From Stercorarius parasiticus (taxonomy: Eukaryota; Chordata; Aves; Charadriiformes; Stercorariidae), in assembly GCA_013396915.1 (NCBI GenBank), contig VWZL01000356.1, positions 124,001-188,000 of the forward strand: DNA of 64,000 nucleotides, read 5' to 3'. A program made the translations under genes and the position numbers. The notes beneath the pieces are model-generated. The model was given only the letters and a program-made list of their open reading frames with translations. It searched no databases and had not been told where the DNA came from. Shown in pieces: positions 47,986-60,853 of this stretch (the stretch's first letter is position 1; each line of letters opens with the position of its first letter).

Positions 47986-50086
47986 CGTTTATATTCACCT
48001 TTGCGTACCAAAATACTTGCCACTGCTATAAATCCATGAATGACAAAGGGAATAGGTTGACAAGTGAAAAAATAGCATTACAAGTAGTGTTTCACAATAA
48101 ATAATTTTTTTTTAAAAAAATCTCATTTATAGCTTCTTGACCTAGGATAATATTCTTAAACTTCAGATGAGTTATAATGCACTTACTAAACACAGTGGAT
48201 TAAGACTATCCACTCAAACTTTATAGCAGTTAAATATAAGAGTTGAATGGAGTTGTTTGCCTTTAGGAGGAGACAAATACACAGATGAATCAGGGACTTC
48301 AGATTTTAGACAGCTTCATATCAAATAAAGATTTATGCTGTTACCAAACAGAAAGGCAAATCATATAAAGGACTAGATCACAGGCGAGGGAGAAAAAACA
48401 GAATTAGGTGACACTCCCAACACTGAAACAGCTTGACGTGGTCCAAAAAGTCTCATAATTCTTTGGATTAAAATGTTACATCCCACAAAGTACCGCAGGC
48501 AGAGGATCTTATTGTATTCCACCTACTAACAATACGTAAATAAGGCACAATGACACACGAAATCAACACTCTGTAGGAACAGCAGGAAACGGCTTAAACC
48601 AAGAACCTTGTTCGTGGGTTCAAAACATGCCTTATTAATGTTTATTAAATCCTATAAAATATATAATACACGGTAGCAAAATTTTATAGACATCCAGAGA
48701 ACTTCACAATGCAAATTTTGAGCAAACCTGAGGCATGTACAGAAGGACTGACATTTTGAAGACCTTCCTTTTGCTGCCGAGGGGCGACTTCCTCTGTGTC
48801 AGAGATGTCTCATTTACATTTTCACTCTAATTAGAAAGGTCGCACAAAAGTCGAAGAAAAAAGAAAAGGGTTTTGGACCTGTTTGCTTGCTCTGAATCAT
48901 CATGTGAATTGACCAGAAAACCCTGAAATGAAGGTACAGTGACCAGGAAGAGGCATTCAGCTCAAAGAGAAAGTGCTCTTTAATGTTCCCTTCACTTTTC
49001 AGTCCTAAAATCTGAAATCTGTCTTGAAGTTAAACTGTAGCCGGAAAAAGTTTCAATGCTAAGTACACCCTAAGACTATTATTTCTTTGAACACAACCTC
49101 TTTTTCCAAGATAATTTGCAATTCTCTGATCAAAAATTTAAGTAATCAGAAGTTCCGCTTTAGTTAAAAAGAAAACCTTTTTTCCCCCCCCCCACATTTT
49201 AGCTTGCACAAATGAGCTACTTATTTTCCTCCAGGACATGAATCCACTCAGCTCAGATCATATAGAGTATGCTTTGGGGTGACCTACAATGGAGGCAAAG
49301 CGTGGAAGGCCCAGATTGTTTCCCCTCTCAGTCCTCCAGAATCTGTTTGATAGCTAACACCACCAGATACCAGAACATATGGGCTGGTTTTCCACAGTGG
49401 GTGTAAAAGGCAGTGGGTTTTTTTTTTGATAAGGGGCAGGGACAGCCAAAAAGTTGATCACATTTCTCAGAACAACACATAAGTGCCGGTTGAACACAGC
49501 GGCCTGACGTTTCAGAGGTAGCTGTGTTAGCATCTTGATCCACACACAAAAACTTTCCTAAACTTGCTTAAAATATAAGGATTCCCTAAATAAGAAAACT
49601 TTTTTTTTTTTTTACCCTTTCTCTACAAGATGCTGGATTTAACACATAATAAGAGATGAATGCTAAGTCTGGAAACAATCTGGCTGGAGCAACAATATTC
49701 CTTGTAAAAAGACATTGATAAACTAGTGAGGGTAGAGAGTAACCAACTGCTTTGTTGGAAATTCCCCAAGAAAACATTTAACTGACACGGTCTGTGCATC
49801 TCATCAGGCCGCCTGGCTCCCACAGCAACTGTGGTGGGAGCTGAAACATCTCACTGATAGTTCAGCATGTTGTTCCAAAGCGCGGCAGTTCTGCGTCCCA
49901 CCAAGTTATTTGGTTATTGACATCTATGTGTATGTAACCGTAGCGAACCACTGAGAAATCAATTATGGTTAGTGTTGTTTCAGCAAACGGACACACCAAA
50001 AAGAACAAAACATGAATAATTAAGAGTAAAATGTCAACCTTTGCTTCATTGTCCCACTTCAAGAAATTGTTGATGCCTTACTGAGA

Positions 50087-50172
50087 TTTAAAAAAAAAAA
50101 AAAACACAAACAACCCACAAACAAAAAAAAAACCCCAAAACCACAACAAAAAAACACACCACCACCCACACA
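50087..50172 (+). repeat. A/C-rich simple tract
   Basis: About 85 bases made almost only of A and C, starting with an A-run, with segments such as ACAAACAACCCACAAAC and AACCCCAAAACCACAAC. The antisense frame 50078-50365 reads it as phenylalanine-rich sequence and is an artefact. Confidence 0.9.
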
Positions 50173-53100
50173 TGTCTTTCTTGGAAAGTTTTGAACAGGA
50201 GGGAACCCAAAAGGATAGCAAGTCTTCAGTCTTTACAACTTTTACTGTCGTAGGAGAGATTACTTTTAAGTTCAAAATCTTTTGAATAGTTTTTTCTTTA
50301 AAAGAAAAAACAGTATTTCTTACAGGAACTCTTCCCCATCCCACCCCCCTCGAGAGCCTTTTCACATTCTTGCCAGCTCTAAATTAGTCAGGGAGGTAGC
50401 AGAGGAGCCAACCTCTCTGTAAAGGCAGAAATACCCTCCCAACTTGGAGTACTGGTATTCCCTCTTTCCTCCACCACACTAAAAACATCATCTTTCAGGT
50501 AACTAACATGGGATCCAGCACCGAAGAAAGAGGAAGGGCTAAATTATACCCTGAGAAAAACATACCCTTTAAAAAATTGCGTTTCTAGTGTATTTTAATC
50601 ATAATAGTCAAGAGAAACACTAAACACAGCCAGGAACTGTTCTGTTACTGGGTACTTCTTGTGTGTAAGGGCTTAATGTCCTCAAAGACTTGGCTCATGA
50701 AGCCACTAAGCATTAGTGTCAATGGCATTTACTTCCTGCAAATCTGTCAAATCACACAGAAATTTCAAAGATATCGGATCTGGGGATACGCACCTCAAGT
50801 TAAATCAAATTCAAGTGATTGTGTCCTTAGATTGGAAATCATTGTGCTCCAAGACCAGCCCTTGACAGTCTGTAGGACACCATTTGCACCAATGAAATGG
50901 GCATGTGTCTGGACACTACGCGTAAGTAGTAACACAACATAAAATGAAAAAAATCTAATCATTTCAATAAGAAAAAAAGCTCTGAAGCTCATCGTTCTGA
51001 CAAGCCATCTTTCTCTTTTACCCTGGTGGGAGTTATCTTCAGTTTCTAATAACACTCTAATATTTTTTATGCTGTAACCAGAGATCCTGCAACCTGCCAA
51101 CTTCACTCAGTTAACAAATAACTATTAGTGCTTCGTACAATGATCCTGTGTGGCTTGAACAAGACAATGCACTGACAAGCAGACAAATTTCCCACACACG
51201 TACCAGATTATATTAGAATTCTTTTGAAGTCATAGCAGGAATAAACTGCAAAATTCCGCAAAAAGCACTAGAAGGGCTCAGGCAGCACTGCGATATTGAC
51301 TGGTGGCACTGTTCCGTCATAGCTCAATTGAGTAATTGTGAGCAGCACATCTTCCCCCCCCACACCATTAATAGTCTTTTAATGATATAAAAAGTAAAAG
51401 CAAGAACATTGAGCAATTGATCATTTTGTGGGAAACGCCCCATCTTCCAGCATTAAGCTTTATACCAGCTCAGTATTTGCTTATTCAGAAGTTCTAAAGA
51501 GATGTCATTTTTCTCCTACGAGCCATCAGCATTGCCTGGAAGGCAAGACCCAGAGACAGCGGTTGAGATCTGAAGGGGATAAAAGCAGAAAGGGTAAGGG
51601 GAAAACAAAAAAAATCCCTCTGCTAATACCAGTATAAGTTTGAGGTGGTAGCACTGGTTTGGTGCATACAAGGTTAGAGAATAGGTAGCTACAGAGTGAT
51701 ACTCTGCCATATTTATTTTACAATTATCTTAAGAGCTGGGTTTAAGAAGCGGATTCTTAGACACTGCAGGCTGTGGGAAATTGCCAAGAACTGCAGTCAG
51801 CTCAACTGCGGTTGAGCTAAGCTCGAAATGCTTTGTTACGCTGGCTTTTTGGAGAAGCAGCTTCTCACCCTGTGTAACACTGCTGTAATTACAGTCAGGG
51901 TGCTCAGAGCAGAGTACGTGATAACCCAGGGGGTCTGCCGGAACAGCACTCTCCCTGCACATCCTTTCAGCCCTGGAGTATTTCCATGTCCCAGCCTCCA
52001 GATTTGTTATTTTTCCAGACATTTAGTAAGAAAGAGTTCATAAACAGGGCAGAGGAAACGAAATGCACGCAAGTTTACCGGAGGTCAGCCTCTGTCCGAT
52101 TAGCATATTGTTTCAATATAGTCATGTGAAATAACAAGAATTGGATACAGGCAAAATAAAAACCAAAATGAGCAAAACAACGTATGATGTTAGGTGTAAG
52201 TAAGGTCTTTTTTTCAGGAAAGTGGATAAGAGAAACATTTCCTCGGCTGCAAGAGCTAAGGAGGAAAGGTTCTGCCATTTTGGAAGAGTTTTTACTAGAA
52301 TCTGATTAATTTGAGACTGACTTGTTGATTTACAGGAGAAAGAGGCAAACAAGTAACATTAGACTTGCTAGTCCTTCTATAGTGGATTGTTTTTCACCAC
52401 CCACAGATTTCATTCACCTGTTCAAAAAAAATAGTGACAAAGCCTGGGATTAAAGAGTTCTTTTAATCTCCTGCCATCTTTCCTTATGCCCATTCCCTAA
52501 CTCAGGATGATGAATCAACACGCCAAATGGTAGATACACATCTCACTACTCTTACCTCATTCAGCTGGTGAAGCCAAGTAATTTTTTAGTCTACCAGCCT
52601 TTGGTTTCCTTCTGTAACCAATATGTTTTCTAACAGCAACAAGCAGGTGGCTTCTCCTTTAAGCTTGTTGCATTGGGAAGGGAACTTTGATAAATATTAT
52701 CAGCACAGAAGAATGTTCATATCTGGTTCAGACCTATGACTGCACCACGTCCCTAGATATGGAAAACTAGCAGATATATAAGCAGAGTCATAATGTGAGT
52801 TTGTTTATATTTTCTTTGCGCTGATTTCTGTTATAAAATTAAGATTAGGGTTTTTCTGTTAAGAAAAACTCAAATTCAACGCTGAATTATAGGCACAATT
52901 TAAAGCCAGAGATAATCCAAAAAAAAAAATAATATGTTCTGCAATTTATTTTTTTTTTCTGAAGGTCAGATGTAATGATCACAGCCTGTGAACCTACTGA
53001 AGGCTATCAGACTATCTTTATTGTTATGTTTTAGTTTTGAGCAAACCACAACCTTCCCAAAAGGACATTCTGTAACACTCATTAACAGTTTTGTAAAAGT

Positions 53101-53738
53101 AACCTGCAAGACCCAATAAGACAGTTAAAGGTTTTCAAAATCTCCTACTTGTAGTTTTCTATGGAGATCCGTTTCTTATCTCCACTAGCAAACTCATTAT
53201 GAATATTAAAACCCCATACTTCAACACCGTTATTCCCAGGATCTATATCTATAAGTGTACATCTACAAGTGTAACCATAAGACTTGCACAGAAAGTATTT
53301 TATTCCCTTCCGATGAAGATTACTGCATACTTAGTCTTTGGTCTTCAAGCCTTCTTTCTAGATATTGTAATAGTGGTAGTTAAAAAAGGGTGCGTGCAAG
53401 TGTACTGCATGCAACTAATAAAATAACTCGCTTAACGAAGTTGATGGTACAATATTACAACTCAAAAACTGAAAGTCAAATAAAGCTTTGTTTCCAAACT
53501 AAGTTTATTGTTTCGTTCATATGTTCGCTCTATTGTTGTGGAACACTATTATAAGAGTACACCAAAGCTTTCTTTGAAAATCACATGCGACATAACAGAG
53601 TCTAGGCAATATATAAGGTATCTTCACAAGGGTCATGTGTAACCTCTCTGGAAATCCCAGGTGTCATTTAATAGAGAATCAATCACTTGATTTTTAAAGG
53701 TACATTTATCTTTGCTATAAGTCAAGGCAGAAGCATCT
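50173..53738. other. AT-rich non-coding DNA, no gene recognised
   Basis: No exon, RNA gene or named transposon is recognised. Frames of 60-103 codons (for example 50795-51106 and 51729-52022, minus) overlap others and have no motif. Confidence 0.6.
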
Positions 53739-53905
53739 TTAAAAAAAAAATCATCCCCCCTAAAAATAAATAACACCCCCAAAAATAACAGACACCTCTA
53801 TTAAAAAAAAAACAACAACAACAAACCAAACATCGAATAACAAAAAAAAAAAAAAAACACCACAAAACCAAACACCTTTAATAAGCATCCCCCAAAAAAA
53901 CAGCC
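53739..53905 (+). repeat. A/C-rich tract with partly repeated segments
   Basis: A long A/C-rich block containing a 16-base A-run (53842-53857), ACAACAACAACAAAC, and two loosely similar segments of the form C-run, AAAA, ACAG, ACACCT near 53775-53797 and 53889-53915. It is simple sequence that probably grew by slippage. Confidence 0.85.
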
Positions 53906-56900
53906 AACACCTTTAACACGATGCCTTTGTGATACTGTGCAGGAAGCAGAAATCCTTTATCCGTGATTCTTAAAGACCTGAATTTAGGACATTTCTCCAC
54001 AGCGATTAATACCACCACCAGTGCACTACTGAATCACCAGCTGCACAAGCACTGGCACGTAATTGCGTTACTGGTTAGTCAGAGCGCACAGCCTGAATTT
54101 CGCACTCCTTTCTATTGAATTTATGCCCGCTGACAAAGCTTCTGACATGGCATAACACGTTCCCGCTACAAAGTTAATCCATAAATATTTCTTTAAACAA
54201 AACTTCAACCTTCATGGCAAGTTCTTTCTGATCACAGCTTTGTGTCATGCAGTCACAGCATTTTTGATCCTCCATCACTGACTGAAAAGCCAGGTTTATC
54301 ATATCATCAAACCACAGCTCAACCTACTGCTAAGCCTTCCCACTACACAGTTGTCTGAAATCTAGCTGCTGAAGAAAACGTGGTTTGAGTTCCAATTTCT
54401 ACCTCTTTGATCCCTGTTTTGTCCAGAAATCAATTTTCAGCACTAAAATGGTCCCATCTCATAGATGTGAGTTGCATAAATAAGGCAGTAGATAAATCTG
54501 TAACTGTTTTCAAACCTTTTATTGTATTTTTTCCTGCACTAGGCACATACAATTTTTAAATAGGGGCTGAAAGGAATAGTGATTGTTTTGTTTCAGGAGT
54601 TACTTATACATTTGAATTTCCCAATGCTCTGATGGATTAGAGCAGGAGCCGAGAGGAGGTCAAATAGTTCTGTTCCTATAATCCACACTCATTCTTGCGT
54701 CAAATTTGTTTTGGAAGTGCTCCCCTGGTACATTGTCTGGCCTCTACGCTAATATTGCAAAAAAATAATTTCTCTAAGGTTTAAACTTCTTGTTATTACA
54801 ATTTTTGCTTTATTTTACTTAGAGGAGCAGGTATACACAGTTACACTGCCCGGATTTCAATTCACTGAACTGAAGAGATTTCTGATCCCACTGGTCGTCA
54901 CACCTGTGCAATCTCCTGGCTCTGAATGATCCTATCCCTTCCCAACAGTGTTGGACCAAAATTTTCCCTTCCCTGAGCCCAGGCAGCACTCTGCAAATCC
55001 CGGGAGCCACTGCCTGGGCTCCATTCCAATCAATTCATGCACAACTGTGTCTATTGCATATATGAATTATCTACTCACAGTCTTTCTGCACACTGATGAA
55101 GTTATTCCAGGGGCAACAATGACTTTCTTCAGTCCCTAGCCAATGCAATCAAATCGGAGATACTGCAGACTAGAGAAGACTCCATCTTTCACCAGCAAAA
55201 ACCAGCAACACGGGTAGAACTAATTAATTACTACAAATACTTTTTCCTCTTTGTCTACCTGCTTAATTCTCTTTTACAGCCTCAACGCCCACTCACAACT
55301 CTTCCAAGACTGATGACCTTTCAATTCTTATGACGCATTAGCTGCCCTTCATTCAGCGGACACACTTCACTGGTCACCACAGTTCTCCTCCAAGACCGGG
55401 GCTGAAAGTTTGACGAATGGCTCGGCGTGCAATACCATTCCACTGTGCAAGGAAGGAACAGTAAGACTGCACAGGTGAGAAAATTAAAACACATTAGGTG
55501 CCTTTGAAGCACCCTTTCAAAAGCACCTTACAGAATTTACAGAATCCACTTGCTTCCTGGAGAAGATACTGAACACCAGTCTAAACTTTTCTACACCTAT
55601 AGGTGACTTACTAAAAATACACTTACTAATTAATATTAAGTCATCAGCTAGTAGCTATTCTGCGTAACTCTGCATGGGAGTGCCTTTAAGCTCCTACAGC
55701 AGCATCAATGCTGGAAACTAGTCTATGACACAACCCCCCTCATTTTCAACACACAGATGAGCCCTTTGCAGCTATGTTGCGATTTGATTATTTTTAAAGT
55801 CAGCTAGAAGTGGATATTTGAAGTTTTGAAAGTCATATTGGCAAGTTAACAAACCGTGGAACACTGCCTGCTGGATTTTTCTCAGCAAGAGGAGGACAAA
55901 ACAAGAATCAGAAAAATACCGTGAATAAAGCCATGCTGCAGTAGCCAAGGGAGATCAGAAACACAGATGTTTGGAGGGAATCCCTTCTCCTTTGCCGGTG
56001 TTTTTGGGTCAGAGCTCTGAACTATACCTCTTCCTATGCTCCCAGATCTTCCCCTGCAGAGAAAGGGGACCAGTATGTTCTATTCTTGCCATCTGAGAGC
56101 AGAGAAGGATGTGCTGAAGCACGTTATTTAAAGCCTTTCTCATCAGTTTATTTGGGACCTGAGCTGTACAATCTAGGGTATCTCGCCAGAGCTGCACTGA
56201 AATTGAACCTTTGAAAGAATCACATTGCCAACTAAGCACCTGTATTGACAAAGGAAGCTTGGAGTCATTTAAGGCAAACTGTACATAAGTACCATGGAGA
56301 TTAGAGCAATATGTTGCTATTTGCACGTGTACTTTAAATATTTTTTTTTTTGAAACAAGGATCTACAGGGCAGAACAAATGTATTGTGCACCAAAGCCAG
56401 CTCAAAAACTGTCAGCAATTAGTTCTCTTCAATAGTCATTATGCTTTTTCTGTGACAATAAAACCCTATGAATATTATGCCTCCTAGCAGATTGTAGCGC
56501 GTCTCATCTGTAAATTCCCCAAAGTGTCAGTATGAATCTCTGTGCATGGTATTGCAATTATAATGAGGAACATTCTGAATGTGTAAGTCTACCTTCAACC
56601 ATCTGGAGTGCCTCCTTTATTAAATTTGTTTTCAGTGTTTGTACAGTCTCCTGGTAATTAATTTAAGTGATAAAAGTAGATCTGTCTCATGTTCAGAAGC
56701 CTGTCTGTCTTCCATCTAATGACAGCTTGAAAGATTAAAGACAAAGCAATACATAATTATATCCAGTATATTAATATAGAAAAATGCAAGGCTGTCACCT
56801 TAAAAACCAAAACACACACAACCCACACAACAAGCAGCACACATGAACCCAACAACTTAAATTTTTGATCAGGGTATTTGGTATAGAGAAAGGAGATGAT

Positions 56901-57263
56901 ATAGTTTCGCTCTTGTTAGTGAGGAGCTCCAAATCAGATCTCAGCTCAAAGCAAGGTCATCCAGAGAACAGCAGAGCACTGCCATACCATCATCCTTTAG
57001 GACATACGGAGCGTAGATACGTAGGATACAGTAGCGTGAAGGAGGCACAGAATCATAGAATGAACCAGCTATTCACATTTCCAGAAGCGTGAAGAGATCA
57101 GAAAAGGTGCACCATCTTCGAAATCCATCTAACTCGTTAATACCTGTGGTTTTAATGTTGCACCCCAAGTAAAGCATGGAGGCATATTGCATAGGGCTGC
57201 TAATTGCCCCAGAGGTCTATAGGAACATGGTTTGAACAGTATATAAACCAGAAACAGGTGTGA
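53906..57263. other. AT-rich non-coding DNA, no gene recognised
   Basis: No exon or named transposon is recognised. The minus frame at 56009-56326 (105 codons) has no recognisable domain. An A/C-rich tract lies at about 56800-56845. A 15-base CR1-tip-like string at about 57047-57063 is too short to call. Confidence 0.6.
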
Positions 57264-57268
57264 GGTTT

Positions 57269-57287
57269 GGGTGGGTTGTTGGGTGGG
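57269..57287 (+). other. Canonical G-quadruplex motif
   Basis: GGGTGGGTTGTTGGGTGGG has four GGG runs with loops of one, five and one bases, fitting the standard G3+N1-7 pattern. Single-base T loops are generally stabilising. It lies in an otherwise AT-rich neighbourhood with no recognised promoter. Confidence 0.8.
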
Positions 57288-59728
57288 TTTTTATTACTAT
57301 TTTTTTAATATAAGCTTGAAATGCATTTAATCAGAGAAAGGGCAATGCACACCATAGCATGGATGTGCCTTTATGGGCAAGATTTTTCTTTTAATTCTAG
57401 TAAGTGATTTGAAGCGGTAATAGCCTTCATAATTTCTTTTCTAACTAATATAAGCACAGATGCTAGTCTTATTTGTATAAGCAGCTCCTTACATCACTCT
57501 TTTCCAGGAACTAAATAAAGTTCACTAAACTCATTGGAGTTTGTGATAGAATTGATCAATCCGTCTGTAAACAAGACTGATGGTTTCAAACGACACCCCA
57601 GCTTCAACTAGCAAACCTTGTCTGGACCCGTGTCAAAACTGGTAAGCATATTTCTTATTTGGATTGTTGGCACTCTCATGGAGAATGTTACTCATCTTGA
57701 GATCATTATTTTTCAAGCCTCCAGAAAGTGTTCATCACTAATGATCCATTCCTAAAGTACAATTAACTGTGGACAATTATCAATCACCTGGACTAGATCC
57801 AGTAAAGACTTCGGTCCCTACACACAAGTACATCACCACACGCATTCTACAGATTCTACAGATTTAGGTCACATCATCTGCCATTAAATCTTAATTTCCT
57901 TCTAATGAAAACAAACTTACTGATTACAGTAAACATCCCAAGACCAGTCCCTTATTAGATTCTTTTATAGTGATACAGCTTGAGAAAAAACAGAACCTCA
58001 CAGTGAACCGTCTTTTATCCCACACAGGGAAGCCACAAGCACTGAGAAAACATGACTAAAGGTTTCCAGAACATTAAAAAAAAAAAAAAAAAAAAGAGTC
58101 ATTTACATTTAATAGTGGCTAGGTGTGAGAATTAAACCAATCTCCTAATTCTACAATTTATCCTGCACTGCCTCTCTTAGGGAGAAACAACATCTGTAAG
58201 TAAAATAATTAGGTAATTAGGTCTGCTTTTCACTGTAAGAGGCTGCGGTGAAATATTTGGAAACACTCCTAGCAGAATTCCAGGCGCGAATTCTCCCTAA
58301 AGCCACAAGCACATTACTTTGCAAAGGCAGAATAGCCATTTGGGTGACAAGAAGGATGTTGAGAGGCTTTTGTTTGTTTTTCCAGATGTAATTAAATGAA
58401 CTGAAGAAGTCTCTCGCAACCCTTCATGGGGCTGCCTGAAGAAATATTTCAAAACTAACATATTTCCGCCCTCAGCTCTTATTTATAGTTTGGGCTTACA
58501 TGGACCATTTGGCTTATTCACTCTTTTTTATGGGCCTTTTTGATGTAATACACTGGGTTCTAAATACGTGTTAGGCTAGTTTTATTTCAATTTAACACTA
58601 TGAAATATGCCTAAATACACATCGATTCAGTGAACTCCGTGTCACACAAGGTGTCTGGGAAAGAAAAAAAAACCCAATAATATATGGCTCACTATTCAAG
58701 CATTTCTACACGACCAGAATGCAAACTAAAAACATCTCTAAAAGCCACAGGCTCACAGAGAGCTGAATCAGAGGCAATATTTCCAATAACTCCAGAATAA
58801 CAAGATTAAACCTCTGTGTGAATTCTGTCTTACCAAGGAGAAACTCTAAAGCTAAAGCTTGAAACAGCAAAATACCACACACCGAGGTGACGAGGGAGTT
58901 CATGCTTTCAGAGCTGGGTTTTCACAATCAGAGTTTTTTTTAAAACAAAGAAGGTGCACCTATAACAATGGCAAAAATACATCCTCTTCAAATTAAAAAG
59001 CAAAGACAGTATGAAATGCACAAAATTATAGAGTTGATGCCACTGCCTTCACACTTTACTAGCCTATGATCAATGCAAGTCTTCTGCAGAATAAAATTGC
59101 CTGTTGGAGTTCAGAGAGTCCATTAGCTACTTCACAAATAATCGATGCCAGAAACATACACAGACCTGCTGCCCAAGGGAGCATCAAAGTTACAAGAAAT
59201 ACCAGATCTGTGGACTGGAGTACGTCATCTGCGCTTATTGTAGTCAAGACAACATTTCACGGGAGAGTAGCACAGTTTGAAGGCTTCAGTATGAAATATT
59301 TAGTATGACAAAAAATGAAGACTATAGGTCCAATAAACAAGGAAGAAAGTTATAGCTGGATCCCTTTTGATTTGTCTTAAGTACTGAACTATACCTAGTA
59401 AAACACAGTCTTAAACAGGGGGAAAAAAAAATGGTATAAAGCTGGAATTATACAAAAAAGCATTCAGCGCCTGCTTTTGTGATATCACTGGGGAGCAAAG
59501 TTACTGCGTGCCGAATCAGAAAAAAGGCACGGCACAGACACATTCAAAGACAGCCCTGAGGAAATAAAATTTACTCTTAGATTCACCGTAACAAAATACA
59601 CATGCAGTCCATCAAATGATAAAACTGCCATTTTTATATTCGTTTTTTAAAAAAAAGTATAAAAAATATTAAAGCTTATAACTGTTTTCATACATTCTGT
59701 AACTTCAAAACTTTGTTTCAGGCCAGCT
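57288..59728. other. AT-rich non-coding DNA, no gene recognised
   Basis: No gene or transposon is recognised. A 20-base A-run lies at 58076-58095 without an evident retrogene before it. Confidence 0.6.
58076..58095 (+). repeat. Poly-A run of 20
   Basis: The longest uninterrupted mononucleotide run in the window. CR1 elements do not end in poly-A, so it is not a CR1 tail. No AATAAA signal with a gene body is evident just upstream. Confidence 0.95.
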
Positions 59729-60853
59729 TTGGCTAATATCGTTTTTCGTTCTGGAGGTTTTCTTCTGCACTTTACTGTAGTTAACTGCTGGAAGTCTACA
59801 AGTGCATCCAGTAACACGCTGGAAGAGCAGCTACCCACATCTCATGGAGCATTTGCAAAGTATCTCTACCTTCTGTCAAACCCAAAGCTATTTCCAATGG
59901 GTTTTGGGACTGGCCCAAGTGTCCATAGCTTGTCCAAGACACGGATGCCGGGACAGCCAGCTGGCTGGACGAGTGAAGGTACTTCCACTGCAGGCCCAGC
60001 TCTAAAGCCAACTCCTGCTGTCATTTACCTGGCCACTGGTAGAACATGTACTGGGCGGTCAGACCACAGCTGCTCATGGGAGCCTTGGTAGGCACTCGTG
60101 CAAGTCCAGTGCAACGACAGATGAGGAGAGGAATCACGACCAAGCAAGCCCCGTTCGACATGCCAGTCGGTCCCAGGGAATATCCCCCAGTTCTATCAAC
60201 TGCCGTGAAGTAGGATATTCACAGCTGACCTCACTCAGCTCTACAAAAAACCTCTTGTGGACTTCAACAAGGCTCAGCCAGCCTTAAACACTGTTACAGA
60301 CACCGTGCCAGGGCTTTATTTTCTCCTGCAAAGCGTGACTCTACCACTCAGCTCCCTGTCCTGCTTCTTCAGGGAGGGACCAGAGAGGGCTGTGGAACAG
60401 CCGTGGCACAGATGTGCCAGCAGTGAGTCTGTAGGAGCCAGACTGCTCCATCGCACATCCACAGCAGGGTTACAGCTGCCTTCTGCCATGTGAAGGAGCA
60501 GCAGGACTGGCCCTTCCTCAGAGCAAAATTCAGCCATCCTCATTGATTCTCACCCTTCAGTCCCAGAACAGCCTCTTTTCCCCTTCCTTTCTGCACCCTC
60601 CTGCATCTCCAGGCCAGCCACCTTCTTCCTTTATACGGCGTCAATGCTTGTTCCTAAAATAAAACGGGCAGACACATGGCTGCAGATTTCCCAGGCCAAT
60701 CCATCCTCTGACAACTCCCTTCTGTCACACAACATCTTTATCTCTTTCCTGTCACTGAAATCAAAGTCACTTCTACCAGCCTCACCATCACTGTCTCCAG
60801 GCCAGATCTCCTGGTCACCGTACAAAACATATTGCAGTGGTACTTGTAGATAG
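59729..60853. other. GC-richer islet with a sparsely interrupted plus frame
   Basis: About 1.1 kb of more balanced composition. The same plus-strand phase is open at 59729-60091 and again at 60257-60493, with only a few stops between (60089, 60122 and one near 60164). Frames on the other strand are also open (59796-60011, 60316-60543, 60631-60825). I recognise no domain in any of them. A decayed gene, an old retroelement or composition alone could explain it. Confidence 0.35.

Larger units (their letters stand above)
45616..50086. other. AT-rich non-coding DNA, no confident gene
   Basis: No transposon is recognised. A 21-bp duplication (47524-47565), a C-run of ten (49184-49193) and T/A-runs near 46279-46291, 47505-47519 and 49600-49613 are present. 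One frame (47683-47985 minus) is noted separately. Confidence 0.55.

Noticed and set aside
57047..57063. CR1-tip-like string (CACAGAATCATAGAATG)
   Set aside because: Only about 15-17 bases match and the expected GGTTGGAAGGGACC block does not follow. It is too short to separate from chance.
58076..58095. Poly-A run as the tail of a processed retrogene
   Set aside because: No open frame, AATAAA signal or flanking duplication is evident upstream, and birds have few such retrogenes.
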